Assembly (NCBI RefSeq): GCF_000002875.2
Contig: NC_009420.2
Span: forward strand, 1,164,467-1,228,466
DNA: 64,000 nucleotides
Direction: 5' to 3'
Origin: Leishmania infantum JPCM5
Lineage: Eukaryota; Euglenozoa; Kinetoplastea; Trypanosomatida; Trypanosomatidae
The stretch's first letter is position 1, and each line of letters opens with the position of its first letter. Positions 8,701 through 18,695 of the stretch are shown here, one piece after another. The notes below the pieces were generated by a model. The model made no database searches and was not told the origin of the DNA. It saw only the letters and a program-made list of their open reading frames with translations. The position numbers and the translations under genes were made by a program.

Positions 8701-10901
8701 CGCACTGGCGTGGCAGCCTTGTTCTGGAACGCTATCACTTGGTAGGAGGAGCCACCGACGCGACACGCCGGCAGGCACACCTGACGCGCGTAGCTGATGT
8801 GGCTGGATGTGCTTTGCTGCTGTTGCTGCGATTTCTGCTTCGCTGAGGTGAAGACAGAAATGCTGGCACTCGTGCAGGTCACTGTGAAGCACTGCGGCGG
8901 CACCACGCACGCGTCCGGCGCCAAGTAGAAGGCAGACATGGACTCATAGTTCACATAGCACTCGAGCGTGCAGGCGGCCGGCAGATCATTGCTCACGGTG
9001 CTGCTGCACTGGAGCTGGAAGACGGCAGAGCCGTTAGGAGGGACAACCTGTTGCGTGGGCACTACCGCGTACGGGCACGCTTGCAATGCGGGTAGACTCC
9101 AGGTAGCCACAGCGGTCGCATTGGATGCATTCATGACCGTCACCAGGTGCCCACGCAAGTCGCTGCCGCTTTTTCCACCACCGCCAAACGTGTAGAGAGG
9201 CTTTGCATCGACTCCGAAGGGTGTGTCGATGGAAACGCTGCCGTCGGCTGTCTCCAAGTTGCTCAGCGGCACGCGCACTTTGCGTTTTGCTCCACACATG
9301 ACCACATCGGGGCTGCGGACGTCTTCCTCGATACGCCGCCAAATTTCGAGCGTCGCAGCAGGCACGGAGCTGCGCCGGCCTCCGCGCTGGCCCTTCTCAT
9401 GCCTGCTGCCCATCAACTCGTCCTCTGCGGCTGTTGCCGCCGCGGCGACGGTCGAAAGTTGCTCCGGGGTGAGCAGCCCCAAGCCTCGCTCCATCCGCAG
9501 CCGCGCCGCCTCGACGTCCGCGAGAGCCAGCGTCGGCGGCCGCAGATCGCTAGTGTAGGCACCGCCTAGCACATCGACCCCCACCACATCCTTTGCGCCC
9601 TCGATGAGCAGGTACAGGCGACGGTAGTAGAGGATGGGGTGCGTGGGCCGAAAAGTGATGGCCACCTGCAGACTCGACTGCGCCCCAACAACACCGCTGT
9701 GAGGTACTACAGTAAAGGCCGCCCCCGGCAACGTGTTCATCCACGTGAAGGGGGCGTCCGTTGCCGACGCGTTTCGCAGCGTCAAGTGACGCGTGCGCTG
9801 CTTCTCGGCGGGCATGTGCTCCAGGTCCACGGCCTCGTAGTCGAGACTACTGATCGATGCTGTCACGCGCGGGCCAAGCGTCGTTCCACTAAGCTCCACC
9901 TGCAACGAATTGCCATGCGCGCAGTCGAACTGAAAGGTGTTGAAGTCAATCACCCCGGGACTCCCGGGGGTGTAGTGGATGCGCACCGGCTGCACCGCAC
10001 CGCGCGGCACGAGAAAGGCGCCTTCACCATTCGGGTCGTCTTGCTCCGCCGCCACCTTTCCCTCGACAACGAAGCGGAAGGCGCACATTAGGCTTTCATC
10101 CACGCGCCGAATGCGCACCGATACAGGCACCGGCGAGGGGTTGCACACGTGGATCAGCTTGCCGCTGCTGCTGCCGCTGTTCTGCTGCGCTTCCATTTGC
10201 ACCACCAGCGTCCTCTCCTCCGCACTCGGTTCCTGAAAACAAATATAAGGGTACTTGCCGATGCCGGATATCTTGAGGGCGGCGATTACGTCTTCAGCTC
10301 CGGTCAGGCGGCACACAGCCTGTGCCACCATTGTGCACCCCTCCGTCGGCGTGAACAGAAGTGTGATGTGCATTATCTCCCCCTCATCCAGCACGGCGTG
10401 ACTAGGCAGAATGCAGAACGGCGCCGAGACTTCCCAGCTGAACTCTACCGGGGCGGTTCCGCTGTTGCGCAGCTGCACCTGCGCGTGCGCGGTGGAGCCG
10501 ACGGCGCAGTAGCCGAAGTCGTGGCTGGGCGGCAGCGTCAGCTTCGCGTACGGCGTAAGACAGTCCAGTCGTACCTGGAAGGAGCCGCGGCCCTCCACAG
10601 TGACGGTGACGGCGTCATGCAACTCCACCAGCTCTGTAGGGCGAAAGGAAATGACGATTTCGTGTGAAACGCCGCTGCTCAGCGTGATTGGCTCCGGAAA
10701 AGGCGTAATGAAGGTCTTGCGGTTCACGGGCAGTGAAAGCTGAATTGTCTGCGAGGCACGGTCAATGTTCTTGACGAGAATCTTGCGCTTGTACTCCTTG
10801 CCCGGCTCCCACTCTTTCCATGTGAGGCGGTCTACGCAGTCTACCCCGAGCGCTCGCTGACGCTGCTCGCGCCGCTCCTTTCTTGCGGACACCTCCGTCA
10901 T
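5748..10901 (-). CDS. CFAP65: Cilia- and flagella-associated protein 65 (CFAP65-like)
   Basis: This protein of 1,717 residues is built of repeated immunoglobulin-like ASH/MSP-type beta domains, seen as recurring 'NxG(T/D)xxxxF', 'VxPxxGxVxPG' and 'FxPxxxxxY' patterns, for example ILVKNIDRASQTIQL, VISFRPTELVEL, SGVVGAQSSLQVAITFRP and GLVTVAPQQGSIDVGQ. The opening 'WKEWEPGKEYKRKILVKN' is typical of the CFAP65/CCDC108 N-terminus, and the length is close to the usual 1,700-1,900. Known CFAP65 proteins are axonemal central-apparatus components needed for flagellar motility, which suits a flagellate. No membrane segment is evident, whereas animal CFAP65 is predicted to have one near the N-terminus. 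Other ASH-repeat axonemal proteins (HYDIN, CFAP47) are less likely on length and N-terminal match. Start ATG at 10899-10901. Confidence 0.75.
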   Translation of the reverse strand: MTEVSARKERREQRQRALGVDCVDRLTWKEWEPGKEYKRKILVKNIDRASQTIQLSLPVNRKTFITPFPEPITLSSGVSHEIVISFRPTELVELHDAVTVTVEGRGSFQVRLDCLTPYAKLTLPPSHDFGYCAVGSTAHAQVQLRNSGTAPVEFSWEVSAPFCILPSHAVLDEGEIMHITLLFTPTEGCTMVAQAVCRLTGAEDVIAALKISGIGKYPYICFQEPSAEERTLVVQMEAQQNSGSSSGKLIHVCNPSPVPVSVRIRRVDESLMCAFRFVVEGKVAAEQDDPNGEGAFLVPRGAVQPVRIHYTPGSPGVIDFNTFQFDCAHGNSLQVELSGTTLGPRVTASISSLDYEAVDLEHMPAEKQRTRHLTLRNASATDAPFTWMNTLPGAAFTVVPHSGVVGAQSSLQVAITFRPTHPILYYRRLYLLIEGAKDVVGVDVLGGAYTSDLRPPTLALADVEAARLRMERGLGLLTPEQLSTVAAAATAAEDELMGSRHEKGQRGGRRSSVPAATLEIWRRIEEDVRSPDVVMCGAKRKVRVPLSNLETADGSVSIDTPFGVDAKPLYTFGGGGKSGSDLRGHLVTVMNASNATAVATWSLPALQACPYAVVPTQQVVPPNGSAVFQLQCSSTVSNDLPAACTLECYVNYESMSAFYLAPDACVVPPQCFTVTCTSASISVFTSAKQKSQQQQQSTSSHISYARQVCLPACRVGGSSYQVIAFQNKAATPVRYEVTGVMLKQVSAVVVPPNMKPVAPEKETSTAAVEARAAQQEAGEVGEAVFSVYPTAGVVPALGRQLLVVKFSPRDTAQYAASARILWDANLMQSTASPAASAALLAAADITHLNLFGEVCLPQLQWRQVGEDVTVPLSMITLPPSCVSGESQQRAWVRNPTGLPVEFRFDTSAELLGVLRMEPEQGVVPGGARLPVTLFFSPQQPRVFDGFLQLYVQGGAEEAAAPGAAQLRYCQQLRVLGEGAYGDVEVEPRIMDIGDAADTREQQAALTLYNSGYCDVQYDVRAMLVHAGKSGAGAAVVPRLHNSRGVLPARTHTTVLVAAQPAPGLTEFLVYAIVSGLSTDVANVPNASTAEEAERHPHCRWRLRAAHPAVQVVDVDLPGVARPLAWQQLSLNAINAQLATASAEPEDSINSAHASFQHYVSGLDPISMDLGVAHEGDSTVCVKVCLKNTGDCPAPFDVMLPTQHEANREHWCLENAELESLYYIIDRGLVTVAPQQGSIDVGQTVQLEVRYVHSEVGVHRLPMVLRVGRGGRRVAVVLEGRTLPAEVRALNFHHQKVYELMPVALGDMEPPLQFITATNPFDEPAEYSVDLKALQEHTREHYGFPVFQCVDPRGTVSPRGTVHIGFYFRPLEAREYRVSVLLQTVQGEGYYVDLVGSGYHPRKVAATSVIQWIGHALMQVPAVPPTLAARAHTAFLSDDVCKLGAVPYFTLCRRTCTLQLAADCPTAMRYTWHVDRPQRGDAQAVVRPSEGVVKPGKEQTFKIVFYSGSTSQVLERLMTCAVVPCAAASDGEEKQHSDSGSRPGRRTRAPPLPRPNSSNDGGRSAASLSLLLQARVMPKDDYEALYGSEKLNTAFAPPLYNSHADPVSPTLLPVASQTTTSPATTAEVCFVKGVMDELIRSLVAAPAVQSSFTALCAPRHVTYANMRVLHAAKATNAKALSTAAAAALSRGNASSAVATEEVLEELLCSALAEAVAVV

Positions 10902-12339
10902 CTTGCTGCCGTCCTTCGGGGATTACCAGAGTGCGCGCGTCTGTGCGGATGAGCTTATCGTGTTCCTTCAGAGCGCTTCTCTCTCGCCTTTGCGCCGCTG
11001 TGAAAGGGCACGACGAGATCCTCCACCCTGGCACGTGCTCCTGCAGTGATGTGAGCTGGTGTGTGTGTGCGCGCGTGAACTCGCCAGGAAAGAAAAAAGG
11101 AAAGCAAAATGCGCGCTTCTCTGTGCGCTTGCGATTTGAGCACGGACAGACACGGCGGTGGTTGATGCGGCAAAGAGAGCACGCGCGCGTGGGCGAAGAG
11201 AAACAAGGGTGAGGGAAGGGAGAGGAGGGACACATGCTGCTAAATGTCCTGAGCAACCAGCAGGAGGTCGCTGCGATGCACGAGGAAAGGGCGACACCAG
11301 TGCTGACACACTTTGTCTTCTGTATGCACTCTTTTCAGCGTTCTTATATCGTCACCCGCCCACCCACCCACCCCCTCTTCCACCGCATTCCGATGGGCGA
11401 GCTACATTGGCAGAGAACATCTGCCCCCCTCGATCAAGGCAGCTTACGCGGCACCGCGCGTTCTTTTCGGTGATTTCGTTGCGACAGTGCCCCAACACCC
11501 TAATGATGCGGGCCCGTCAAGCAGCCTGCACAGACTGTCCTCGGGCACAAGTGCAGGCTCTTGGCGGACAGGTCTGGGTGGGGACTGACCCAAAGAGACG
11601 TGCGATCATCATGAGAGCACGTTTGTACAAGCCCACTACGAGTCTTGTCGGTGATTCAGAAAATATGTGCATCCACCTGCTGCTCTGTTTCACCCTTTTT
11701 GCTGCGTTGCGGTGATGCGGGGCTCAATCTTGGCCCTAGACTGCGCGCTGTATGCAGTGGAATCGCCGGGGGCTGGACGACGCCAAACGGTGTTGATTGG
11801 CCCGGTTTCCTGACGCAGCCGTGGTGCAGCCGAAGCAAGTGTGCTGTGGTTTTGTATACGTATAACTGTTGACCTGGGCCGTGGTCGAATGGAGACGCTG
11901 AAAAAGCAAGAAATAATGGTACCCCAACACGAGGCAGTGCTGGACCACCTACTACACGCAGGGGTGGTGGGGGGGGGCGGTGGGCCGGAGGGGTGACGTG
12001 GGTAGAGACACAGGGGTCAAAACCGCAATGCATGAGATGATGGGTTGCACAGCAGTAGCTGGAGAGAAAGGAAAGCAGGTAACAGCAACAACGAAAAGAC
12101 GCTGCAAAGCCAAACATAATGAACACACAGCCCAAGAAGAAAACGGCACGACGCAGCGACAACAAATGACATCGCTCCAAACACGCAACCGTAGGGATGA
12201 AGACGCAGACAGAGCAACCGGAGCTGTAGAGCATTCGATGCCATACAACACGTTCAGGCTGATTGCTTCCACTGAAACGACCTCGAAATCGGCGTTTCGG
12301 CTGCTCTCTTCGTTGGCCACCCCCTTCCTCCGTCTGGCT
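10902..12339. other. Intergenic spacer between CFAP65 and ABCG gene
   Basis: No gene seen in 1.4 kb. A G-rich plus-strand segment at 11961-11993 has four runs of at least three Gs with loops of 4-5 bases, fitting a G-quadruplex motif. Frames here are short and have no protein-like composition. Confidence 0.6.
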
Positions 12340-14391
12340 TCACTTTCCCTCAGTGGACCGCCATCCGCGCAGTACGAGGTAGCCGAGTACAAGATAGACC
12401 ACCATGCTGAACGCGACAACGAGCATGTGCGATCTAATGTCCTTGGCATACATGCCCTGCGAGGCCGCGTACGCCGTCCCAGATGTGATGCACGGCGCGA
12501 TGTCGGACGGCACGGAGTCGCAGACGAAGGTCAGCCCGTCAAACTCGTTCGCCACCATCACTGAAAAGGCAAAGCGGGCGAAGGAAACGTGCTTGATCCA
12601 GCGCCACATGAGTGGGATGCTGTTCAGACTCACCAGCATGCCGCCTGTTGGCAGCAGATACAGCACCAACAGCAGCGAGGTGAGAATGTTGCCGGTGGCG
12701 TAGTCCTTGGACAGGTTCGACATGAGAAGGCAGAGAGCGTAGCTGTTCAGCGTGACCAAGGCGCCGACGCTGTCGAAGATGAGAAACTTCGCGACGGTGC
12801 CCTGCAACCCAACTAGGAGGTAGACAATCAAGTTGAAGACAAAGTTTGTCGCCACCACGATGGGCGCATCTTGAATAAACTTGCCTATATAGTACGCCGA
12901 TGTGCTGTACATGCCGTTGCGGTGCTCGCGCGCGTAGATGGCGCGATCAGTCAGAAACATCTCGAGGCTGCCGAGGGAGGAGAAGGTACTGATCATCATG
13001 ATGAAAAAGAGGACGCCCATGCGACTGCGGATGCTGTCCTGCGAGTTTCCGACTTGGTAGTAGATCGTGCCCGTGAGAAAGGCGAATACAATAGCAGACG
13101 TGACGGAGACGTACGTCGCGACAGGGTCACGGCAACGATTGCGCAGACACCGCATGGCGATGCACCGCACTTGTGTGGTCCACCTGCGGTGATAGGCGCG
13201 CACTGGGGATCCGGTCGCGGTCAGCGCCGCTGTTGCCGCTCTGGAGGAGCGTTGCAGCTCGTCGATTTGCCGCATAACGTCGGCTAGGCGTAGAGAAGAA
13301 AAGGCGGCGGCGATGTCACGGCCTTGCGTTGGCGCTGCCGACGGCAACCGTTCCCACCTTTCCTTTGAGTCGACTGACGGCGAGGGTAGGCTGAGCTGAT
13401 TTCCGTACGTGGCTGCCTCCACTGCCGCCGATTGCTGCGCCTCTTCTGACAGCCACGCCTCCTCCTCGACTGGCAAAACGGAAACGGCGTCGATGAGGTA
13501 GTCGGCTGGGTTGCTCGAACAGCCGGAGGAGAGGCCGATCTCGGCAAGAAACCGGACCGCGTCAGCGGCAGGTCCGAAGTACGCTTCCTCCCCGACTCCG
13601 TTCAGCAGCAGAACGCGGTCAAAGACCTCGTAGATGCGCGAGCGCGGCTGATGGATGGAGAAAACAACAGCCACCCCTGAACGGGAGAGCGAGCGCAGAA
13701 GCGTGAGGAGATGCAGCGCCGTGAAGGTGTCGAGGCCGGTTGTCGGCTCATCCAGGAAGAGCAGGGACGGCAACGTCACCATCTCTGCGGCGACAGCGCA
13801 CCGCTTTCGCTCTCCACCGCTGATGCCGCGCATTAGTGCGCTACCGATGCAGCTGTGGCGCACGTGATAAATACCAAGCTGCCGAAGCACCTGAGACACC
13901 CGACTCTCCAGCGCCTCTTCCGAAATAGTCGGCGAGGTGCGGAGGGTGGCAGAAAAGCGGACCACCTCCTCGACGGTCACATAGCTATGCATAATGTCCT
14001 CCTGCTGCACGTAGCCGCTGCAAAGCCGGAAGGCGGCCGGCTCAACGGGCTCTCCGTTCAGCATAATTCTACCTGTGATGTTGCCCTTGCTTTTCATCTT
14101 GCGCTGCGCTAAGATATCGAGCAACGTCGTCTTGCCCGCCCCAGAAGGTCCTAGAACGGCGAGCATCTCGCCACTTTTAACGTAGCCGGAGACATGTCGC
14201 ACGAGGGTGCGGCTTTCCCCTTCGTCAGCCCCGCTGACGGTATAGCTGACGTCTTCCCAGGTGAGCACGGCCGTGCGGTGCGAGGAGGCTGGCGGCGGCG
14301 GGGACGATTCCGGTGACTCTGGCGGGGAGTGCGACAGATGATGAAGCAGCCCAGCGTCTGCGCGATCGGTAGGTGGTGCTGGAGACGACAT
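12340..14391 (-). CDS. ABCG6: ABCG-type half ABC transporter
   Basis: An ATP-driven half-transporter of the White/ABCG subfamily, 683 residues from the ATG at 14391. The order is nucleotide-binding domain first, then membrane domain, the reverse topology of ABCG. Walker A is GPSGAGKTT (about residues 80-88), with Q-loop GYVQQEDIM, signature ISGGERKR (about 190) and Walker B LLFLDEPTTGLD (about 212), followed by the H-loop in SIHQPRS. About six membrane helices follow residue 430, including YIGKFIQDAPIVVATNFVFNL and MSNLSKDYATGNILTSLLLVLYL. Codons further upstream are open in frame but contain no ATG. Half-transporters must dimerise. As I remember, a Leishmania ABCG in this position (ABCG6) has been linked to phospholipid traffic and drug tolerance, so the symbol rests on remembered synteny. 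Confidence 0.85.
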   Translation of the reverse strand: MSSPAPPTDRADAGLLHHLSHSPPESPESSPPPPASSHRTAVLTWEDVSYTVSGADEGESRTLVRHVSGYVKSGEMLAVLGPSGAGKTTLLDILAQRKMKSKGNITGRIMLNGEPVEPAAFRLCSGYVQQEDIMHSYVTVEEVVRFSATLRTSPTISEEALESRVSQVLRQLGIYHVRHSCIGSALMRGISGGERKRCAVAAEMVTLPSLLFLDEPTTGLDTFTALHLLTLLRSLSRSGVAVVFSIHQPRSRIYEVFDRVLLLNGVGEEAYFGPAADAVRFLAEIGLSSGCSSNPADYLIDAVSVLPVEEEAWLSEEAQQSAAVEAATYGNQLSLPSPSVDSKERWERLPSAAPTQGRDIAAAFSSLRLADVMRQIDELQRSSRAATAALTATGSPVRAYHRRWTTQVRCIAMRCLRNRCRDPVATYVSVTSAIVFAFLTGTIYYQVGNSQDSIRSRMGVLFFIMMISTFSSLGSLEMFLTDRAIYAREHRNGMYSTSAYYIGKFIQDAPIVVATNFVFNLIVYLLVGLQGTVAKFLIFDSVGALVTLNSYALCLLMSNLSKDYATGNILTSLLLVLYLLPTGGMLVSLNSIPLMWRWIKHVSFARFAFSVMVANEFDGLTFVCDSVPSDIAPCITSGTAYAASQGMYAKDIRSHMLVVAFSMVVYLVLGYLVLRGWRSTEGK

Positions 14392-15617
14392 CGGCACGGC
14401 GATGGCTGGGGCGAGGGCCGAGGAGAGGTAATGACGTTTGCGCAAAATGAGGAAACCGTTGCTGTGGAGGGGGTGTGCAGGCAAGCGGGCGGATGCGGTG
14501 CACCAGGGCCAAAGGTAAAGCAAGAACGTGCTGAAGAAAGTAACAGCAACAACAAAAAGAAACAATAGGTGAGGTGACTGCTACAGCACACCTTTCACCC
14601 ACTATAGACGCTATACGCGTGTGCGCGCGCTGCCCTCGTGCCAAGAGTGAGGCGAGGGGAGAGGGGGTAGGGTGGGGAAGAGAGCGGCGTCAAAAGACCG
14701 CCTCGTCTGTTGTTTTGTTTGTGGCCGTAGCAACACCGATATATTTCATCCATGAACGGTGAGCCTCCGTTACCGCATAAGGCGACGCTTCTATCGATAG
14801 CGGCGGGCGAGTGTGCGCGTGGGTGCATTGGCGCCGCCATGGGAGAGTATGACGACACGACATGCACCGAGAGACGCGCCAACCGGACAGGACAGGACGT
14901 GGAACACAAAAGCGAAAAAAAAGTCGCACGAAAGTTGAGAGGAAGGAGCAGCAGCAGCAGCAGCACTGATGGCGGAAACAGAAGCCTTGCCCACATGAAG
15001 CGGCAAGCAGCTTCTCATTGCGGCCTTTCGGCTCAGAGACACCGCTCTGATCCCGTGACGGCGCTTCGTTTGCGAAGTCTCCATGTCTCCGGCAGCGGTG
15101 GTAAGGGCACGTATGTCGAGGGCGACTCGCGAAACTAACTCGTACTTCGTCTTCTCCCCTCTCACTCTCTCCATCGGGTACCATATTGCTTGCTTGCTGT
15201 CTCTTGCGAGGAGCGCAGCAGGAGCGGGAAGGTGCGATTGAACAGCACAAGAAGAGAAAAGCCGAAAACAAAGAGCGTGCATGAATAGATGCCACGCTGC
15301 TTGTGCGGAACGGGGCGGGTCGGGCCGGCGGCGGCGATGGCAGGGGGGAGGGAGAGAGGAAGGGTGGAGAATAGGGAGAGAAAGGACGAAGAAGATGGCT
15401 GCTTGTATGGCGAAGAAAAGAAGTCTGTTAGGAGGAGGAGAGCAGAGAGACGCAGCAGAAGCCGGCAAGCACACACCACACACACACACACACACACAGA
15501 CACACAAAGAACGCGACAACAACAGAAGCGGCTGTAGCCGGTGTCCGGCAAGCTGCGCTCGCGGTGATGACGCGTGGTGGTCGGCATGTATGACACAGCC
15601 ATGCAACCGCCGCATTC
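14392..15617. other. Intergenic spacer between ABCG and MCM-like genes
   Basis: No gene seen. It contains a short CAG run (about 14948-14964) and a (CA)n tract at about 15476-15508. Neither strand has a frame with normal protein composition. Confidence 0.6.
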
Positions 15618-18329
15618 CTACAGGGAACGCCACCCGCCAGGTCGGCGAAGGAGTAGTCCTTCCTCCTGCATCTGGCTGATCACGACATCAAGCGGATCAC
15701 CAAAGGCGCTGCTGCCACCGAGTAGCCCGAAGAGGTGCTCTACTTCCGACGGAGGAACGGCGCCCTCCACCGGGGCTGAGAGACGCTGACGCTGGCGAAG
15801 CGCGTCGACAAACATCAGTCGGCATCGCTTCTTCGAGGGCGTCTTCTGCGGATGCCAAAGGCCCCGTCCTTCGCGTGATGACATCGCACACATCCCACCT
15901 TTCCACTCCCTTCCCAGAGCCGCAGCATCACCGCTGAATCGACTGGGAGGCGGATAGCCTGCGGGTGCGGGTGCAGCTGTGCTGCCGCCGCAGGCGTCGA
16001 AAAACGAGGACTGCCACGAAGTCATGCGAAGCACCTCAGCTGGGTCGCGGGATGCCATGGCCCCTGAACCACAGCTGCGACGCTGTATCAGATCAGCAAA
16101 GGCGACAAGGTGGCCATGATAGAGCGCCCAGACTTCGTCGCGCATCTGCGCCGTCCAGCCGGCGTCACGGAGGAGCTCCGCGCGCTCCAGCAGTACCCGG
16201 GCCCGGGAGAGAGCGCACAAGATGCGCAGGTGTTCATCGATGGCCAGAGGCGCCGCACGCAGGGAGTCGCTGGCCGCCGAGGGATGACCGATGCGATGCT
16301 GTCCGCGGCACGCAGAGGGAGGCGGGAGAGCGTGGCAGACCGACGGTTGTGCTTCTTCCAGCAGCCCTGCGCAATCCACCAGCTTGCCAATGAACGCGTC
16401 GTAGCACGCGGCGTGGCTCACCACGCTGGTCAGCAGTGCAGGCTCCGCAGCGCGTCGGACAAAATAGCGCACGTCGTCATGAGTCAGTCGCTCTGATAGG
16501 GCACTGGGATCGATTCTGCGAGAAGTGCTCTGCGAGACGGATGGGCCGCTCTGAGAGTGGTGTGGCGACGATGCTGACAGCTGTGTTGCCCGCGACATGC
16601 TGCGTGACGTCGCCCTGCTGTGCGACGATCTCGCCCTCGACGCGGCGACGACGTCTTGGCTGATGATCGCAGTGTCATCGAGCGAGTTCGTTGGCGCTAC
16701 GGCGGCGATTAGCGAGAAGTAAGGCGCTAGTTGCACGGCTGCTGCACTCTCTTCACCGGCAGCAGCGATGATGGTTGACGGGAGCTGATGAACATCGGGA
16801 CCTCCAGCAGCGGCGCCTTCTTCTCCGCCCGCTGCGCCGCAGCCGTGCCCGCGCTCCATCGCCTCCAGTAGCGGCGCCATAGCAGCGGCGCCGGCTGCGG
16901 TAGAAGGGAGTTGGTCCAGCACCAGCGTGGAGGCGGTCATGCCGGAGCCTGCCATGAGGACGGCACTGCGTCGCATAGGAAGGGCAGCGGAGAACGAGGA
17001 GCCACCGGCAGCACCGCCGCTACCGCCAGTTCGCACTACGGTGGCCTCAAGCACCTCTGCCTCCAACCCGATAAGCTGCGCCACCTCCCGCAGCAGCGCA
17101 CTTTTGCCCGTCTTCGCTGGCCCTACGAGCAGCACGTGCAGTGGGTGCCGATGCGACCCAGCCGCCTCCGGATGGCTTGCATGATACACGATGTACAGCA
17201 CTACTAATAGGAGGAGTTCCTTGATGTGCGCCTGCCCCTGCAGCTGCGGGGCAACGCGACGGGCCACGTCGTGGAGATTGGCTGCCGCGTAGAAGGCAGT
17301 GCCGTCTCCCCACTTTAGGGCCAGGCGGCTAACATGCTCGTCCTGGCAAAAGATGTGAAGTGCTCCCTTCGTGGTTTCGGCGCATGGCAGCGTGGCCGAC
17401 GGAGCAGCCCGTGCCGGTGCAGCAGCAGCGTGCACCACGAGAAGCTGCTGTTGCTTCTCCGTTGCGGATGTGTAAAGGAGAGCATCGATTGCCACTCCCA
17501 GCCATAGGTGGCGGTGCACCTCCTCGCCGTACGCGACAGCTGCTGCGCGGCTGCGATCGCGGCGCTGCAGCACCAAGTAGAGGGCACGAGTCCACGTCGG
17601 CACCAGTGGGAGCGCATGGCCGCACTCGCCGCACTGAGTTCCTCCGTACAGGAGCGGCAGCACACACAATCGCTGTCGCCTGCTAGGACCATCATGCGCA
17701 TCTGCCGCTGCTCCTTCTCGAACCACGCAATGCGGACATGGCTGCGTCTCCCAGCCGGTCTGCAGGAGGTTCTTCGTCGTGGGCTCCACCCGCACACCCA
17801 CCACCACACACCGCTCCCAGAACAGGCGAGATGGATGGTTTGCGGAGTTCCCTGCGGTCACGGCAGCGACCGCGACACCGTCGTCGTTGTCGATCTCGGT
17901 GGTCGGCACGACAAAGTGCGGCGAAAGCTGCGTCAGACCGCTCTGGTGAGCGAGGCAGCGAAGGAGGTACACGAGGTACGGCTCCCCTGCCATGGCCCAC
18001 ACCTGTGCGCTCCACTCATCTTGCAGCGTTGACGGCGGCGACTGCGCGCTACGCAAAAGGGCGAGCAGCTCGCCCAGGTGTACGGCGTGTTCTGGTAGTC
18101 GATCTGGGTTTAGAGTTGCGCTGGCGTAGTCGAGCCACCGGATGCTAGCTGCAACGCACTCCGATGCTGCACAGGTTGGGGTGCACATGCTGCTTGCTGT
18201 CTCGATCGTATCTTCGGCGTGTTTCGACCTGCGCCCGTACCTGAACGCGAGCTTGTGTCTATAGATGCGCGACAAGGCAGTTGAACGCCAGGGCAAAATG
18301 GGGTAGAGGAAGTAGTGGAAGGGGTACAT
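15618..18329 (-). CDS. Divergent MCM-like (MCM8/9-type) protein, probably ATPase-dead
   Basis: A 903-residue protein with the MCM helicase order. A zinc-ribbon-like pair (CPHC about residue 199, CGEC about 233) is followed by the linker APQLQGQAHIKE, matching MCM 'APxIyGhexiK'. Walker A is GPAKTGKS (about 402-409). Next come a Walker-B-like segment LVLDQL (about 470), a sensor-1-like TIIAAAG (about 521), an arginine-finger-region YFSLI (about 537), the lid helix LCALSRARVLLERAE, and a C-terminal winged-helix-like end (VISQMQEEGLLLRR). MCM families have D-E in Walker B, 'AAANP' at sensor 1 and 'SRFDL' at the finger. Here these are D-Q, AAAG and PYFSL, so ATP hydrolysis is unlikely. Walker A Lys is kept. 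A Ser-rich insert (about 555-600) is extra. M48 (18188) is an alternative start, since a plausible splice acceptor lies inside the first codons. MCM8/9 are repair/recombination helicases; the role here is inferred. Confidence 0.7.
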   Translation of the reverse strand: MYPFHYFLYPILPWRSTALSRIYRHKLAFRYGRRSKHAEDTIETASSMCTPTCAASECVAASIRWLDYASATLNPDRLPEHAVHLGELLALLRSAQSPPSTLQDEWSAQVWAMAGEPYLVYLLRCLAHQSGLTQLSPHFVVPTTEIDNDDGVAVAAVTAGNSANHPSRLFWERCVVVGVRVEPTTKNLLQTGWETQPCPHCVVREGAAADAHDGPSRRQRLCVLPLLYGGTQCGECGHALPLVPTWTRALYLVLQRRDRSRAAAVAYGEEVHRHLWLGVAIDALLYTSATEKQQQLLVVHAAAAPARAAPSATLPCAETTKGALHIFCQDEHVSRLALKWGDGTAFYAAANLHDVARRVAPQLQGQAHIKELLLLVVLYIVYHASHPEAAGSHRHPLHVLLVGPAKTGKSALLREVAQLIGLEAEVLEATVVRTGGSGGAAGGSSFSAALPMRRSAVLMAGSGMTASTLVLDQLPSTAAGAAAMAPLLEAMERGHGCGAAGGEEGAAAGGPDVHQLPSTIIAAAGEESAAAVQLAPYFSLIAAVAPTNSLDDTAIISQDVVAASRARSSHSRATSRSMSRATQLSASSPHHSQSGPSVSQSTSRRIDPSALSERLTHDDVRYFVRRAAEPALLTSVVSHAACYDAFIGKLVDCAGLLEEAQPSVCHALPPPSACRGQHRIGHPSAASDSLRAAPLAIDEHLRILCALSRARVLLERAELLRDAGWTAQMRDEVWALYHGHLVAFADLIQRRSCGSGAMASRDPAEVLRMTSWQSSFFDACGGSTAAPAPAGYPPPSRFSGDAAALGREWKGGMCAMSSREGRGLWHPQKTPSKKRCRLMFVDALRQRQRLSAPVEGAVPPSEVEHLFGLLGGSSAFGDPLDVVISQMQEEGLLLRRPGGWRSL

Positions 18330-18695
18330 GGGGGAGGCAAAGGGGGGGGGCAGTGCGTATGCAGGCTTGGCTGAGCCCCACCCAGGACGAGAGGGAGAGT
18401 TCCGAATGCGTAACAGGCACCCACCGCAGGAGAAGCCAGATTTTCCTTGTCTTCTTCGTTTTCTTAGGCGAAGTTAAGCCGACTATCTCGTGCAGAGGCA
18501 CATGCGCAGCAGTCGGACGAAGAATGCGAGTCACCAGAGCCAATGCACAGACTCAAACCCACCCACACTGCTCTCGACTCCGACGATGCGAGACACTTTA
18601 GAGGGCAAATGGAGGACAAGCCTAGTCGACGGGGGCGAGCATGGCAACTTCGGGGAGGGAGGGAGGAGCCTCCCCCCTGCTTCGCCTCTTCACTC
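18330..18695. other. Intergenic spacer
   Basis: No gene seen. A C-rich/pyrimidine tract on the coding strand (G-run at about 18340-18350 on plus) sits immediately before the MCM-like start and could serve trans-splicing. Confidence 0.6.
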
